Positions 8,254 through 16,457 of a stretch of DNA of 64,000 bases are shown here, piece after piece. The translations under genes and the position numbers were made by a program. Below the pieces are notes generated by a model. The model was given only the letters and a program-made list of their open reading frames with translations, searched no databases and was not told the DNA's origin. The stretch is from Acidimicrobiales bacterium (lineage in GTDB: Bacteria > Actinomycetota > Acidimicrobiia > Acidimicrobiales > Poriferisodalaceae): contig JAWKIQ010000003.1 of the NCBI GenBank assembly GCA_041394185.1, forward strand, positions 372,001 to 436,000, in the 5' to 3' direction. Within the stretch, counting starts at the first letter, position 1, and every line of letters begins with the position of its first letter.

Positions 8254-9672
8254 GTGAGTGTCGTATTCGAATCGGCCACCGAACAGCACAGGCTGCTCAT
8301 CAGCAAGCAGATCTCGGCTGTCGAGCTGCTGGAAGCCCACCTCGAGCAGATCGATCGGGTGAACCCCCACCTGAACGCCGTGGTCACCCTGGTGCCCGAA
8401 CGGGCGCTGAGCCAGGCACAGACCGCAGATCAGGCGCTGGCCCGAAACCAGCAGCTCGGGGTGCTTCACGGGCTTCCGATGGCCCACAAAGACTTGGCGC
8501 GCACCGAGGGCATACGCACAACCCACGGCTCGCCACTGTTCGCCGACGACGTACCCGACAAAGACGACCTCATCATCGAACGCATGCGCAGCGCCGGTGG
8601 GGTGCAGATCGGAAAGACCAACACACCAGAGTTCGGTGCCGGCAGCCAGACCTTCAACAACGTCTTCGGCGCCACGCTGAACCCCTATGACCCCAGCCGA
8701 ACCTGCGGCGGGTCGTCTGGCGGTGCGGCCGTGGCCTTGGCGACCGGCATGGTGCCTGTGGCCGACGGCTCCGACATGGGTGGTTCGCTGCGCAATCCGG
8801 CGTCGTTCTGCAACGTCGTCGGCTTGCGCCCGACACCGGGCCTGGTTCCGTCCTGGCCCTCGGGCAGTATCTGGGCCCCATGGGGTGTGGTGGGCCCGAT
8901 GGGGCGAACCGTCGACGATGTAGCCCTGCTGTTGTCTGCCATCGCCGGACCCGACGCCAGGGTGATGGTGTCGCCCCACATCGAGTCGGCCGTGTTTGCC
9001 GCACCGCTCGACCCCGCAGACCTGCGCGGCGTCCGTGTCGGCTGGGCACCGAACCTCACCGGGTTGCCTGTCGACCCCGCGGTGACGGCAGCGCTCGCCC
9101 CAATTCGTGGAGTGTTCGACACGCTCGGCGCCCGCGTCGACGACGCCTGCCCCGATCTCGGCGCGGCCGGTGAGGTCTTCCAGGTGATGCGTGCGGTCGA
9201 GTTCGCTTCCAAGCTGGGCCAACTGCGCGACCTGCACCCCGACGCCATGAAATCGACCGTGGTCTGGAACATCGACGAAACCCGCAGGCGCCCGCTCAGC
9301 GACATGGCCGACGCGGTGCGTTCGCAGGCCGAGATACACGCCGGGGTGGTCGACTTCTTCGGCGAGTACGACGTGCTGGCATGCCCGGTCAGCCAGGTTC
9401 CGCCCTTCCCGGTCGACACCGAGTGGATCAGCTCGATCGACGGTGTCGAGATGGGCAACTACATCGAGTGGATGCGCAGTTGCAGCGACATAACCGTCAC
9501 CGGCTGCCCTGCCCTGTCGCTGCCGGCAGGCTTCACACCCGAGGGGCTACCCGTTGGCATCCAGCTCGTGGCGGCGCACGGCAAAGACCGCTACCTGCTG
9601 CAGGTCGCCAAGGCGCTAGAGAGCGCCATCGAAATAGACCGCTGGCCGGCTATCGCCCGCCCGCAGGGCTGA
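8254..9672 (+). CDS. Amidase-signature family enzyme
   Basis: Cytosolic amidohydrolase with a Ser-cisSer-Lys triad. Counting from an in-frame TTG at 8245, Lys82 is in AHKDLA, Ser157 in GGSSGG and Ser181 in DMGGSLRNPA. The glycine/serine-rich amidase core runs from about 150 to 190. The GTG at 8254 is preferred because of the -10 element upstream. It is about 470 residues long, normal for the family. It lacks any GatB/GatC neighbour and its GatA resemblance is only general, so a stand-alone amidase is likelier than a Glu-tRNA amidotransferase subunit. Confidence 0.88.
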   Translation: MSVVFESATEQHRLLISKQISAVELLEAHLEQIDRVNPHLNAVVTLVPERALSQAQTADQALARNQQLGVLHGLPMAHKDLARTEGIRTTHGSPLFADDVPDKDDLIIERMRSAGGVQIGKTNTPEFGAGSQTFNNVFGATLNPYDPSRTCGGSSGGAAVALATGMVPVADGSDMGGSLRNPASFCNVVGLRPTPGLVPSWPSGSIWAPWGVVGPMGRTVDDVALLLSAIAGPDARVMVSPHIESAVFAAPLDPADLRGVRVGWAPNLTGLPVDPAVTAALAPIRGVFDTLGARVDDACPDLGAAGEVFQVMRAVEFASKLGQLRDLHPDAMKSTVVWNIDETRRRPLSDMADAVRSQAEIHAGVVDFFGEYDVLACPVSQVPPFPVDTEWISSIDGVEMGNYIEWMRSCSDITVTGCPALSLPAGFTPEGLPVGIQLVAAHGKDRYLLQVAKALESAIEIDRWPAIARPQG

Positions 9673-9674
9673 CC

Positions 9675-9914
9675 TCACACGCCGTCGATGTCGGCGGCGG
9701 CGACCTGGATTGCGTCCTCGAGGCGTTTCGGCACTTCGTCAGGGAAGGACGCCACCACTTGACGGTCGAGACGTGGCGACTCGCGCGAGCCCTGGCGATC
9801 TCGACTCGCTCGTTGTTTCGGTGCTGTGGAAGGTGCTGAGCCGGACGATCCGGTCAACCGGTAGGTGATCCGTCGTGCCGCCGGCTCAAGCGAGAAGCGC
9901 AGCTCGAAGAGACG
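9675..9914 (-). pseudogene. C-terminal remnant of an unrecognised protein
   Basis: An open stretch of 79 codons begins right after an in-frame TGA (9917-9915) and has no start codon in a sensible place. The last 30 residues (RLDRQVVASFPDEVPKRLED, then AIQVAAADIDGV) have coding-like codon use. It lies at the decayed end of the DUF2625/SUKH strip and may be the tail of a broken neighbour of those genes. The family is not recognised. Confidence 0.3.
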
Positions 9915-9969
9915 TCAGCCACAGGACGCGACATCGCAAGAACGCGAATAGTCGGACGATTCACTCAGC

Positions 9970-10233
9970 TCAGATCTTGAGCGTTCCGTCGGCCCACCAC
10001 TGCAGATACTGGTCAAGGCTGCCCGCTGCCCAAGTTCGGCTGTCGGTCTCATGATCCCAGACGAAGATGTCATCTCGTGGCGGCGTGAGAACGAATGCGA
10101 ACTGGTCGCCGTTTCCGGTGTCGGCGAAGAAGAGCAGCGGGTCGAAAGGCATGTAGAGGTCCCGGAAGCCTCGCGAACCTCGGAACAGAATGTTGTCGCT
10201 GACGATCCGCTCGAATGGCCAGCGGAGTTCAAT
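9970..10233 (-). pseudogene. SUKH (SMI1/KNR4) domain gene, N-terminally broken
   Basis: The 87-codon frame reads IELRWPFERIVSDNILFRGS, RGFRDLYMPFDPLLFFADTG, NGDQFAF, DDIFVWDHETDSRTWAAGSL and DQYLQWWADGTLKI. This is the C-terminal half of a SUKH domain, the superfamily of immunity proteins found beside polymorphic toxins. An in-frame TGA at 10236-10234 cuts it off from its N-terminal half, and only about 50 nt separate it from the preceding DUF2625 gene. The N-terminus has therefore been lost. The complete domain is usually about 130-150 residues. Confidence 0.6.
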
Positions 10234-10285
10234 TCAGTACCGCAAGAATGCGATCATCGCGGGCCTGCGAGGTCTAGCGTGCGGC

Positions 10286-10972
10286 TCAGTCGATGACGCG
10301 GAAGTTGACAGGTCCGGCCGGCAAGCCGGAGAGTTCGTCGAGGAGGCTGGCGAGTTCCGTCCACGGCACTGCTCGACGCGACGTCACAGAGATCGGCCTG
10401 CTCTCCGCTGTGCAGAGCGGTGGCCACACGGAGAGGCCCTGATCAGGCGCAAGCCGATCGATCTCGTCGGCCCACCCTGGCCAGCGGAGGTCCGCGTAGA
10501 AGCTGTCGAGGTCGCCCGACAGGCACCACGTGATGAAGCCGGAGTACCCGCTCCCCAAGGGCAGCCAGGTGAGCGTGTCGGGAGCCCAGAAGTGAACTTC
10601 ACCGGGCTCGCCCTCCAACGCTCCTCCATTGATCGCGAAACGCCCGCCCAGAACGTCATGACCGATGTTCAGTACGCCGCCTCCGCCCGCACCTGACAGC
10701 TCATCAGAGTTCGCGGTCGCGAGGTCGGTCAGTCGGTCGGCTCCGCCGCCGAGAATCCGCAACCAGCCGTGATCGATGAGCAGGCCTCTGGTGTGAAGTG
10801 CCAACGCGCCCATCGTCGAGCGAGCAGAGACCTGGAGGCGATGCAGGCACTCTCGTCCCGCGCTCTCATCGATAGGCATAACGACGACTCGGCTTTCGGC
10901 CTCGCGGAGTCGCTCGCTCAGCGCTGGCCACGCCGGGTCGTCAACTTCGACGAGCTCCTCGATCGGGATCAT
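10286..10972 (-). CDS. DUF2625 family protein
   Basis: A 228-residue cytosolic protein that matches the DUF2625 family throughout: DDPAWPALSERL at the N-terminus, RSTMGALALHTRGLLIDHGW, LRILGGG, RFAINGGALEGEPGEVHFWA, LPLGSGYSGFITWCLSGDL and FYADLRWPGWADEI. The biochemical function of the family is unknown. The position next to a SUKH remnant suggests an immunity or toxin-associated context, which is inference. The ATG overlaps the stop of a 32-codon upstream frame. Confidence 0.85.
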   Translation of the reverse strand: MIPIEELVEVDDPAWPALSERLREAESRVVVMPIDESAGRECLHRLQVSARSTMGALALHTRGLLIDHGWLRILGGGADRLTDLATANSDELSGAGGGGVLNIGHDVLGGRFAINGGALEGEPGEVHFWAPDTLTWLPLGSGYSGFITWCLSGDLDSFYADLRWPGWADEIDRLAPDQGLSVWPPLCTAESRPISVTSRRAVPWTELASLLDELSGLPAGPVNFRVID

Positions 10973-11067
10973 TGCGCCCCGACCGTGTCGATAACCGAGG
11001 TTCCACCGGACATCAGAGCCAACAACTCATTGCACTCGGACCCCACCGATCCCCGACGCCTTGCCAT
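10969..11067 (-). CDS. Short upstream ORF coupled to DUF2625
   Basis: A 32-residue frame (MARRRGSVGSECNELLALMS, then GGTSVIDTVGAQ) ends with its TGA overlapping the ATG of the DUF2625 gene. A TACGAT -10 element lies 6 nt before its ATG. It may be a leader ORF that delivers ribosomes to the downstream start, or the tail of a lost gene. There is no family match. Confidence 0.35.
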   Translation of the reverse strand: MARRRGSVGSECNELLALMSGGTSVIDTVGAQ

Positions 11068-11073
11068 GCTGCG

Positions 11074-11079
11074 ATCGTA
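11074..11079 (-). promoter_or_regulatory. -10 element for the DUF2625 transcript
   Basis: TACGAT on the minus strand is 6 nt upstream of the ATG at 11067, consistent with a leaderless mRNA. The sequence from 11080 to 11325 shows no gene or other recognisable element. Confidence 0.35.
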
Positions 11080-11325
11080 CGACACCCCTCGACCGGCCTT
11101 CACCGGTTGAATCTACTGAACGGCCCGACTCCCACTCTCCGAATGCCGGTAGCGGCCGCTGGACAGCTGGCTGGCGTTGCTGCCGAGGAACGTGCTCGGG
11201 CCGTCAGAGGCTGCTACTCCACGGTGCCGACACGGTAGGTACGTCTAGGCACGACGGCCCGCGGGACCCATCGGAGTTGAGCTCCCCCTGCCAGGAAATC
11301 ACTCCTGACCTGGGGTTTCGCGTAG

Positions 11326-11371
<46 letters not shown>

Positions 11372-11374
<3 letters not shown>

Positions 11375-12436
11375 GGAAGCAGACGGCAGCGACCGGGCAG
11401 CCGAGTACGGCAGCCACCTGCCGCTCTCGAAGTCGTGGAGCTTGCAGGTGCGCACCGACCGGAAATAGTCGCGGACCTTGATCTTCTTCCAGACGACCTC
11501 GTCTGGGAACGACCGCTTGATTGCCTGGGCGGCCTCGGTCAGGCGATAGCAGGGGATGCGAGCATCCACGTGGTGCGGGATGTGCACCATGATCCAGTGG
11601 AAGAAGAAATCCCAGCCCGGCGGGCCGATCAACACCGTCGTGCCCTCGACCTGGCCGCGGAACCGGTTCCACTCGCGGCGCGGCCACCAGCGGATCGCGG
11701 GGTCGATGTGCTGCACGTAGACAACCCAGCCGATGGCCTGGCAGAACAGCAAGAACGGCACCACTACGACCTTGACCCAGGCCCACAGACCGCCCCCGAC
11801 ACCATTGGTGACGACCAGCAGCGCAAGCGCGCCGAAGACGAAGGCCGCAACGATGGCTCGATCGCGCCACATGGCCTTGGCCCAGCGCTTGGGCGGCTTG
11901 AAGCGCACCATCTTGTTGAAGAAGACCTCGCGCAGGTAATAGGCGCCGGCACCGAAGGGACCCCACTCGAACCGGTGCCTGAAACGCTTCAGCCAACCCA
12001 TCTGGGCGTATTCCTCCGGCGTAGCGGGATGCCAGACGAAGTCGAAGCCCTGCTTGAGGGTGTGGCCGTGGTGAACGCGGTTGTGGCCGAACACCCACAA
12101 CTCGGTGGCGTGCCACGAGGGAAGCATCGTCAAGCGGCCGAAGAAAGCGTTGAGGCGCTTCGAGTCGAACAGCGCCTCGTGAGCTGCGTCGTGACCCATT
12201 ACGAACAGGCTGGCCACCGATATACCGGCGAAGATCCACAGCGGCACCAGCAACAGCGGGTTGTTGGTGGACAACAGACCCCAGATAGCGAGGCCATAGA
12301 AGAGGAAGTCTCGGGCGATGATGCCCACACCCCGCGCCGTGGATCGCTTGTAACAACTTTCGGGGATCACATCTAGGACCGGCTTCAGCCCGGTCGGTCG
12401 CTTGGCGGCTACTGGAGTCGTCTCTGCAATTGACAT
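11372..12436 (-). CDS. Membrane fatty-acid desaturase
   Basis: Integral-membrane di-iron desaturase of 354 residues. The three histidine clusters are GHDAAHEAL, GHNRVHHGH and HIPHH, as in acyl-lipid/acyl-CoA desaturases. Hydrophobic segments occur at about residues 40-80 and 205-245. The last residues (AARSLPSAS) run into the tRNA-Gly fragment, so the original C-terminus may have been replaced when the fragment arrived. The electron donor and position specificity cannot be told. Confidence 0.85.
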
Positions 12437-12558
12437 GTCTCAGCCAGGTCGTCGTGGATCGGGTCAGGACACAAGTCCTGCCCCTACCGTAGCCGCCGAG
12501 GCGCCGCGTTTCTTCCGCGGCAGTACCGACAAAGGTCACAAATCTGCGCCTGGACGGG

Positions 12559-13188
12559 TCAGGGCCACACCCCGTCGCCTGGGGTGAGGTCGAGATCGCC
12601 GTCCTCAAAGCACTCGAGGGCCCGGTACGAGCCGGGCATCCTCGGAAATACCGAAGACCAGTAGTGGGCGGCCATTGCGTCGGCCGTCGCCGCGCTGGCT
12701 CCCAGCATCATCGCGGCATCTCTGGACCGCTGCATGGCGATGCACTCGGTCTCGGCTTCGCTGGTGACACCCGCCACGTGAATCGCTTCGTGGGTCAGCA
12801 CATGTACGGCCACGATTTCGTCGTAGCTGGGGCGGCTGTAGCCACCCCCTATGAAGCTGCGCAGCTCGCTGCACACACCGCTGCGCAACTGGGCGACGCT
12901 GGAGGTGCCGCCCTTGCCGTCGAACGCAACCTCGCCGAGGTTTCTGTCGAGGCGGAACTCGCGCAGGAAACCCTGACAGTTGGCGGTGGCGCCCGGACGT
13001 TCGGCCACGTACTCGACGACCTCACTCAGCTTCGATTCGAGTGTGTATTCACGCCACGCGAAGAACCCGCTCGGCAGGAGAACGATCGCAGCCAACACCA
13101 TCCAGCCGCCCCGACGCGTACCCGACCACTGCCAGTGCACCACCAGGGCGACCAGGGCCAGGGCCGCACCAATTGCTATCCATCTCAT
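12559..13188 (-). CDS. Membrane-anchored protein with HExxH motif
   Basis: A 209-residue protein with two N-terminal transmembrane helices (about 3-20 and 29-46) and an extracytoplasmic domain. The domain contains VLTHEAIHVAG (H133, E134, H137), followed by acidic residues (SEAETECIAM) that could supply a third zinc ligand. Four cysteines may form disulfides. A gluzincin-type metallopeptidase is likely but the family is not recognised. The 122 bp separating it from the desaturase start hold no clear element. Confidence 0.65.
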   Translation of the reverse strand: MRWIAIGAALALVALVVHWQWSGTRRGGWMVLAAIVLLPSGFFAWREYTLESKLSEVVEYVAERPGATANCQGFLREFRLDRNLGEVAFDGKGGTSSVAQLRSGVCSELRSFIGGGYSRPSYDEIVAVHVLTHEAIHVAGVTSEAETECIAMQRSRDAAMMLGASAATADAMAAHYWSSVFPRMPGSYRALECFEDGDLDLTPGDGVWP

Positions 13189-13253
13189 CGCATCGACTCC
13201 TGCGCGGCGTCGGGCGGGGGTGAATGTCCCACCCCCTATGCAGACTCATCGGC

Positions 13254-13412
13254 ATGTCAGCGAATCGATTGATCCTCATCGACGGAAACGACGGAGCCGG
13301 CCGTGACTGGCGCCTGGCCCCCGACGTGCGCGAGCGGGGGCGGCGCGGGGTCGCTGCAGCCCGCCAGATCCTCGAAGCCACCAAGCCGGCGTTTCTCGAC
13401 GACGCCGCGTGA
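13254..13412 (+). CDS. Small hypothetical protein
   Basis: A 52-residue frame: MSANRLILIDGNDGAGRDWR, then LAPDVRERGRRGVAAARQIL and EATKPAFLDDAA. Its codon use is like that of real genes here. An in-frame ATG at 13224 would add 10 residues. The composition (WRLAPDVRERGRRGVAAAR) resembles short conserved actinobacterial hypotheticals, but I cannot name a family. It precedes the thiolase gene. Confidence 0.5.
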   Translation: MSANRLILIDGNDGAGRDWRLAPDVRERGRRGVAAARQILEATKPAFLDDAA

Positions 13413-13444
13413 ACGCCGCGTTGGGTGCCCCCGTACCTCACAGC

Positions 13445-13450
13445 TATGTT
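13445..13450 (+). promoter_or_regulatory. -10 element of the thiolase gene
   Basis: TATGTT followed by 6 nt and the ATG at 13457 suggests a leaderless transcript. Confidence 0.4.
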
Positions 13451-13456
13451 GATTCC

Positions 13457-14626
13457 ATGTCCGAAATCGTGATTGTCGACGCCGTCCGCTCCCCCGTTGG
13501 GAGGCGCAATGGCGAACTTGCCGGTGTCCACCCGTCCGATCTGTTGTCCGACATCCAGAAGGGGCTCATCGAGCGCAGCGGGGTCGACCCCCGCCAGATC
13601 GGCCAGATCGTCGGCGGTTGCGTTTCGCAGGTAGGCGAACAGACCTTCAACATCGCGCGCACCGCATGGCTCCAGAACGGTTACCCGCTCGAGGTCGCCG
13701 CCACCACCGTCGACGCCCAGTGCGGCTCGTCCCAGCAGGCGACAAACCTCGCGTACGGGCTGGTTGCCAGCGGCGTGGTCGATTCCGCCATCGGTTGTGG
13801 CGTCGAGACCATGACCCGCACCCCAATCGGATCCGCCTTCCAGAAGGGCAAGAAGACCGCAACCGAGCGCTACACCGAGCACTACGAGCACACCTCACAG
13901 TTCGAGGGCGCCGAACGCATGGCCGACAAGTGGGGCATCACCCGCGAAGAGTGCGATCAGTTCGGTCTCCGCAGCCAGCAGCTCGCCGCCCAGGCCTGGG
14001 CCGAAGATCGCTTTGCCACCCAGATCATCCCAGTCGAAGCCCCCGTGCTCGACGCCGAGGGGAACCCCACTGGCGAAACGCGCACCGTCACCCGCGACGG
14101 CGGGCTTCGCGACACCACGCTGGAAAGCCTGGCGCAGCTCAAGCCCGTCGCCCGCGAGAACGGCGTTCACACCGCCGGGTCGTCCTCACAGATCTCCGAC
14201 GGTGCCGGCGCCGTCCTGCTGATGACAGCCGAAAAGGCCGCAGAGCTGGGCCTCAACCCGCTGGCGCGCATCGTCGACACCTGCCTGGTAGGCAGCGACC
14301 CCGAGCTGATGCTCACCGGCCCGATCGAGGCCACGCGGCACCTGTTTGCCCGCACCGGGCTCACCATGTCAGACATCGACGTCGTCGAGATCAACGAGGC
14401 CTTCGCCTCGGTGGTCTTGGCGTGGGCCCGCGAGATGCAGCCCGACATGGACACGGTCAACCCCAACGGCGGCGCAATCGCACTTGGCCACCCCCTGGGT
14501 GGCACCGGCTCGATCCTGCTCACCAAGGCGGTCCACGAACTGGTCCGGACCGACAAGCAGTTCGGCCTGGTCACCATGTGCTGTGGTGGCGGGCTGGGCA
14601 CCGGCACCATCATCGAGCGAATCTGA
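13457..14626 (+). CDS. Thiolase (acetyl-CoA C-acyltransferase)
   Basis: Cytosolic thiolase of 389 residues that cleaves or forms 3-ketoacyl-CoA. The catalytic residues are Cys89 (VDAQCGSSQQA), His345 (ALGHPLGGTGS) and Cys375 (TMCCGGGLGTG), and NEAFASV is present. Its N-terminal part (VDAVRSPVGRRNGELAGVHP, GCVSQVGEQTFNIARTAWL) resembles FadA5-like thiolases of actinobacterial steroid or lipid catabolism. That assignment is only a resemblance. The ATG at 13457 is preferred over an upstream start because of the TATGTT element. Confidence 0.92.
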   Translation: MSEIVIVDAVRSPVGRRNGELAGVHPSDLLSDIQKGLIERSGVDPRQIGQIVGGCVSQVGEQTFNIARTAWLQNGYPLEVAATTVDAQCGSSQQATNLAYGLVASGVVDSAIGCGVETMTRTPIGSAFQKGKKTATERYTEHYEHTSQFEGAERMADKWGITREECDQFGLRSQQLAAQAWAEDRFATQIIPVEAPVLDAEGNPTGETRTVTRDGGLRDTTLESLAQLKPVARENGVHTAGSSSQISDGAGAVLLMTAEKAAELGLNPLARIVDTCLVGSDPELMLTGPIEATRHLFARTGLTMSDIDVVEINEAFASVVLAWAREMQPDMDTVNPNGGAIALGHPLGGTGSILLTKAVHELVRTDKQFGLVTMCCGGGLGTGTIIERI

Positions 14627-14627
14627 C

Positions 14628-15218
14628 GTGATCAAACGCCTGTTGGCCGCGGCCGTTCTTCTCAGCGGCTGCGGCCTGGGCACCGGCTCGACATCCACCG
14701 CCGACTCGGGCAGCTTCAGCACCACCACAACAACTGTCGCCGCCCCTGCCACCACCTCAACCGCGGCCGCGTCTGCGCCGATCGTGCCCAACGCCAGGGT
14801 GATGTGGGTGATAGACGGCGACACTATCGAGGTCGACCTAGATGGTGTCCAAGAGACTGTTCGCCTCATCGGCATCGACACGCCCGAAAAGACCGGAGGC
14901 CTGCGCGATGCCGAGTGCTACGGCGACGAGGCCACACAACGCATGCGCCAACTGCTCGACGAGGGCGAAGGGGTGTACCTCGAGCTCGACCAGGAACCAC
15001 GCGACCAGTACGACCGCCTGCTGGCGTACGTGTACAGCTCCGACGGGTTCATCAACGAGCTGCTCGTCCGCGACGGATATGCCGCTGCGTTCCGGTACGA
15101 ACCGAACACGGCTCGTGCCGCCCAACTCGAAGAGGCACAGCGGAGGGCCCGCGAGTTCGACCTGGGTCTGTGGGGCGCTTGCGGTGGCCCCGATGTCGTA
15201 TTGACCGAGTCCGGGTAG
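14628..15218 (+). CDS. Thermonuclease-like (SNase) lipoprotein
   Basis: Secreted lipoprotein (196 residues) with a GTG start, a LLSGC lipobox (Cys16) and a Thr-rich linker to about residue 55. A staphylococcal-nuclease-type OB-fold follows: VIDGDTIEVDLDG, ETVRLIGIDTPE (catalytic Arg), YGDEATQRM, LDQEPRDQYDRLLAYVY (second Arg) and a C-terminal GLWGACG. It is predicted to degrade nucleic acid outside the membrane. It starts 2 nt after the thiolase stop, so the two are probably co-transcribed. Confidence 0.85.
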   Translation: MIKRLLAAAVLLSGCGLGTGSTSTADSGSFSTTTTTVAAPATTSTAAASAPIVPNARVMWVIDGDTIEVDLDGVQETVRLIGIDTPEKTGGLRDAECYGDEATQRMRQLLDEGEGVYLELDQEPRDQYDRLLAYVYSSDGFINELLVRDGYAAAFRYEPNTARAAQLEEAQRRAREFDLGLWGACGGPDVVLTESG

Positions 15219-15221
15219 CGT
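15216..15221 (+). promoter_or_regulatory. -10 element of the YdjC-like gene
   Basis: TAGCGT, whose TAG is the stop codon of the nuclease gene, lies 7 nt before the ATG at 15229. This suggests a leaderless transcript starting inside the operon. Confidence 0.35.
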
Positions 15222-15228
15222 TCAACCG

Positions 15229-16068
15229 ATGTCGAGCCTGCTCGAAGGGTTGGGGCTGGCCCCCGACACCCGCGCCGTGATCATCGTTGCCGCTGGTCTG
15301 GGAACCTGCCATGCCTGCAACCGAGGCGTGTATGAGGCCACCCGCGAGGGTGTTGCCACCGCGGCCAGGCTGCGGGTTCCGTGCCCGTGGGCCCGCGGTG
15401 CCGCCGCCGACTATCGAGGCGACGACATTGGGGTTTCGCTGACCCTCACGTCAGAGTTCGAGCACTATCAGTGGGGCCCGATAACCCACGCACCGTCTCT
15501 GCTGGGCGGCGACGGCGGGTTTCCCAGGACCACCGCCGACGTCTGGGATCACGCCGACCCCAGCGAGGTCTATCGCGAGTGCCGCGCCCAGATCGAACGC
15601 GCCGTTCTGTGGGGCATCGATGTCACCCACTTGGCCAGCCAAGGCGACGTCATGATCTCGCGCCCCGAACTGTTCGACGTGATAGCCGAGTTGGCCGAAG
15701 AGTTCGCACTTCCGGTCAGGTTGGCAGACGACACCACGCTCGACAGGGCCGGCTTTCCAGTCGCCGCCTTGGCTGCCGACCGCGGGTTGGTGCACGCGGA
15801 TCGCGTCGTTGCCGGGCTATCGACCGGCAACATCGAACAGTTCCTGCAAGACCTGCGACCCGGCGTGACCGAGGTCAGCCTGACCCCCGCAGTGGCCACC
15901 TCGGAACTACAAGCCATCACCAACGGCTGGCAGACGATGATCGACGACCTCGGGCTGCTGACCGATCACACTGTGGCCGCCAGGCTGGCCGACGCCGACG
16001 TGAGGTTGATCGGCTACCGCGACCTCAGAGATCTCGTCCGCGCCGGTCACAGCCGCCAAGGCGTCTAG
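15229..16068 (+). CDS. YdjC/ChbG-like protein lacking metal ligands
   Basis: A 279-residue protein with the fold signature of YdjC/ChbG carbohydrate deacetylases: RLRVPCPWARGAA, LTLTSEFEHYQWGP, YRECRAQIERAVLWGIDVTHL. The catalytic and metal-binding positions are all changed. The expected ADD near residue 22 reads AAGLG, the first metal His is Ser70 (GVSLTLTSE), and the D-S-H after THL reads A-S-Q (136-138). It is unlikely to be a zinc deacetylase and may be a non-catalytic derivative or a different enzyme. The reading frame is intact. It converges on the SCP2 gene with a 4-nt overlap. Confidence 0.7.
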   Translation: MSSLLEGLGLAPDTRAVIIVAAGLGTCHACNRGVYEATREGVATAARLRVPCPWARGAAADYRGDDIGVSLTLTSEFEHYQWGPITHAPSLLGGDGGFPRTTADVWDHADPSEVYRECRAQIERAVLWGIDVTHLASQGDVMISRPELFDVIAELAEEFALPVRLADDTTLDRAGFPVAALAADRGLVHADRVVAGLSTGNIEQFLQDLRPGVTEVSLTPAVATSELQAITNGWQTMIDDLGLLTDHTVAARLADADVRLIGYRDLRDLVRAGHSRQGV

Positions 16069-16457
16069 CGGTCGGTGGCGGCACCCAGCCGGGCCAAGCC
16101 AGACACGAAGCCATCCCGATCCATCGACGGCAGGATGGCCAGCAGCATTCTCATGTCCCCGGTCATCTTCAGCCGCCCCTGCATGAACATCACCGATGGG
16201 GTGCGATCGCCCGATACGTAGGTCAAGAAGTCTGACCACTTGGTGGTGAACGCGATGTCGGCCGCCTTGTCGGCCCCGAGCGCCACCGATGCGAGCTTGC
16301 CGCCCTTCCACCTCTCGGTCCACGACACCTTTCCGGCCGGAGTCTTCTCGACCGCATGGCTGATGGAGACGTCGACCTCGGCCAGACCGACACCGTCAAA
16401 CGCCTGGCCGAAGGCTTGTATCCACTCGTCGGAACCGATTGCAGACAAGGCGCTCAC
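16065..16457 (-). CDS. SCP2 sterol-binding-domain protein
   Basis: A 130-residue protein with an SCP2-like fold: VSWTERWKGGKLASVALG, ADIAFTTKWSDFLTYVSGDR and SVMFMQGRLKMTGDMRMLLA. Such domains bind lipids or CoA esters in a hydrophobic tunnel. The GTG at 16457 overlaps the stop of mca (GTGA), so the gene is translationally coupled to it. A metabolic link to mycothiol is not obvious; the pair may simply share a promoter. Confidence 0.75.
   Translation of the reverse strand: MSALSAIGSDEWIQAFGQAFDGVGLAEVDVSISHAVEKTPAGKVSWTERWKGGKLASVALGADKAADIAFTTKWSDFLTYVSGDRTPSVMFMQGRLKMTGDMRMLLAILPSMDRDGFVSGLARLGAATDR

Noticed and set aside
8254..9672. GatA subunit of the Glu-tRNA(Gln) amidotransferase
   Set aside because: No gatB or gatC is adjacent, and GatA-like sequence is limited to the general amidase core.
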